Below, piece after piece: positions 6,239 through 6,922 of a stretch of 6,922 nucleotides of DNA (the stretch's first letter is position 1; each line of letters opens with the position of its first letter). The position numbers were made by a program, and so were the translations under genes. Source of the DNA: Candidatus Zixiibacteriota bacterium (GTDB taxonomy: Bacteria; Zixibacteria; MSB-5A5; GN15; PGXB01); contig JAPLUS010000390.1 in the NCBI GenBank assembly GCA_026397495.1, positions 1 through 6,922 of the forward strand, read 5' to 3'. The notes under the pieces are model-generated. The model ran no database searches and had not been told where the DNA came from. It was given only the letters and a program-made list of their open reading frames with translations.

Positions 6239-6922
6239 ATGTCTTTAAAAGGCAAAAAAATCATGGTCGGACTTACAGGCGGTATTGCCGCCTATAAGAT
6301 GCCGCATCTGATAAGATTATTGAAGAAAGATGCGGCGGATGTCCGCGCCATTATGACTCCGGCCGCCACCAAGTTTATTACGGAGCTGACTATTGAAACG
6401 ATCTCCCAAAATCCCGTGGCCATGGAGATGTTTCCCAAAGATCGTTATGTCGGAACCCATCATATTGATATGGCGGAATGGCCCGACCTATTTATTATTG
6501 CTCCGGCTACGGCTGATTTCATTGCCAAAATTGCCGCCGGAATCTGTGATTCCCTTCTCACTACCGTTATCTGTGCCACCAGAAAACCCGTTATAATAGC
6601 TCCGGCTATGAACAGCCATATGTATCTCAACCCAATCACACAAAAGAACATTCATTATCTAAAATCTCTTGGATATATCTTCATTGATCCGGGTGAGGGG
6701 GAGCTGGCCTGCCATACGGTTGGTGTTGGCCGTCTGCCGGAACCGGAAGAAATTTATCATTATATTCTGCAGTTCTTTCAAAAAAAGGAACTTCTAAAGA
6801 ATAGAAGAATCTTGGTGACGGCCGGTCCCTGTCGGGAGGCAATCGATCCGGTCAGGTTTATTTCCAATCGTTCATCGGGAAAGATGGGCTTTGCTATTGC
6901 CGAAGCCGCTTGGAATGCGGGA
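6239..6922 (+). CDS. coaBC: Phosphopantothenoylcysteine decarboxylase/synthase, 3'-truncated by window edge
   Basis: CoaBC (Dfp) joins 4'-phosphopantothenate to cysteine using CTP (CoaB half) and decarboxylates the product (FMN-dependent CoaC half) in coenzyme A synthesis. The 228 visible codons cover all of CoaC and the first 40 or so residues of CoaB; full-length proteins are about 400 aa. [20 protein letters not shown] is a textbook N-terminus, so ATG 6239 is secure despite lacking a Shine-Dalgarno sequence. CoaC has the active-site His75 (HHID), [10 protein letters not shown] (88-97), APAMN with Asn125, and the flap cysteine Cys158, all at E. coli positions as I recall them. The flap reads ACHTVGVGR where ACGD-like sequence is usual. 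CoaB begins at about 188 with [18 protein letters not shown] (193-210, Asn210) then RSSGKMGF; Cys198 replaces the usual Thr. A slippery A_AAA_AAG heptamer lies in the linker. Confidence 0.95.
   Translation, partial: MSLKGKKIMVGLTGGIAAYKMPHLIRLLKKDAADVRAIMTPAATKFITELTIETISQNPVAMEMFPKDRYVGTHHIDMAEWPDLFIIAPATADFIAKIAAGICDSLLTTVICATRKPVIIAPAMNSHMYLNPITQKNIHYLKSLGYIFIDPGEGELACHTVGVGRLPEPEEIYHYILQFFQKKELLKNRRILVTAGPCREAIDPVRFISNRSSGKMGFAIAEAAWNAG
6301..6336. repeat. 9-bp perfect inverted repeat near the coaBC start
   Basis: GCCGCATCT (6301-6309) and AGATGCGGC (6328-6336) are perfect inverted repeats around an 18-nt AT-rich loop. The structure starts about 60 nt after the coaBC start codon, in codons for residues 21-33. 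It is neither near the start codon nor followed by a T-run, so no regulatory role is evident. The repeat itself is directly visible; its function, if any, is unknown. Confidence 0.35.
6781..6807 (+). promoter_or_regulatory. Candidate -1 ribosomal frameshift site in coaBC linker
   Basis: In the coaBC frame the codons CAA AAA AAG (Gln181-Lys182-Lys183) contain A_AAA_AAG at 6781-6787, the heptamer used for -1 frameshifting in E. coli dnaX. Three bases later CTTCTA (6791-6796) can pair with TAGAAG (6802-6807) around a 5-nt loop. A -1 shift would read GGA ACT TCT AAA GAA and stop at TAG (6802-6804), giving a 188-aa protein that ends where the CoaC domain ends. No strong upstream Shine-Dalgarno-like stimulator is present and the stem is AU-rich. 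The heptamer, phase and stop are seen; frameshifting is inferred. Confidence 0.3.

Noticed and set aside
6254..6260. A7 run near the coaBC start as a second frameshift site
   Set aside because: The phase is GGC AAA AAA ATC, which does not give an X_XXY_YYZ heptamer, and no structure or useful alternate product is apparent.

Overview
The window is a compact stretch of a bacterial chromosome with every gene on the + strand. Six protein-coding genes are recognisable: gatA, gatB, purN, purC, purH and the first 228 codons of coaBC, which runs off the right edge. Genes one to five are packed tightly (18-nt gap, 17-nt overlap, 1-nt overlap, 2-nt gap), so they look like one co-transcribed, partly translation-coupled unit. 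The only sizeable internal gap is 86 nt between purH and coaBC. No mobile element, CRISPR array, tRNA or rRNA was seen.

Organism: GatA and GatB imply a bacterium that makes Gln-tRNA(Gln) and/or Asn-tRNA(Asn) by transamidation. Base composition is moderate. Several starts (gatA, gatB, coaBC) lack a clear Shine-Dalgarno sequence. PurN carries the GGKGMYG-type insertion after its catalytic NIHP motif, a form I associate with Bacteroidetes/Chlorobi-type enzymes, and PurC is the long (about 300 aa) form. Together these point to a member of, or relative of, the FCB assemblage, possibly an uncultured lineage. This is a low-confidence inference.

Layout: 1-177 is an AT-rich leader or intergenic region with a 7-bp hairpin (67-85) overlapping a 23-codon open frame (79-150). 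178-3099 holds the two large subunits of the GatCAB amidotransferase; gatC is not in the window. 3083-6152 holds three de novo purine steps: GAR formylation (PurN), SAICAR synthesis (PurC), and the last two steps to IMP (PurH). PurN and PurH both use 10-formyl-tetrahydrofolate. 6239-6922 holds the complete CoaC half and the beginning of the CoaB half of the coenzyme A enzyme.

The gene content is ordinary housekeeping metabolism, and I found no undescribed multi-gene system. The observation I would check first is in coaBC: an in-frame A_AAA_AAG slippery heptamer sits in the CoaC/CoaB linker, is followed by a small hairpin, and has a -1-frame TAG five codons on. That arrangement would yield a stand-alone CoaC protein, analogous to the dnaX frameshift. 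Lesser observations are a possible leader switch before gatA, several hairpins inside coding sequence, long C and G runs in gatB, and unusual residues in CoaBC motifs.
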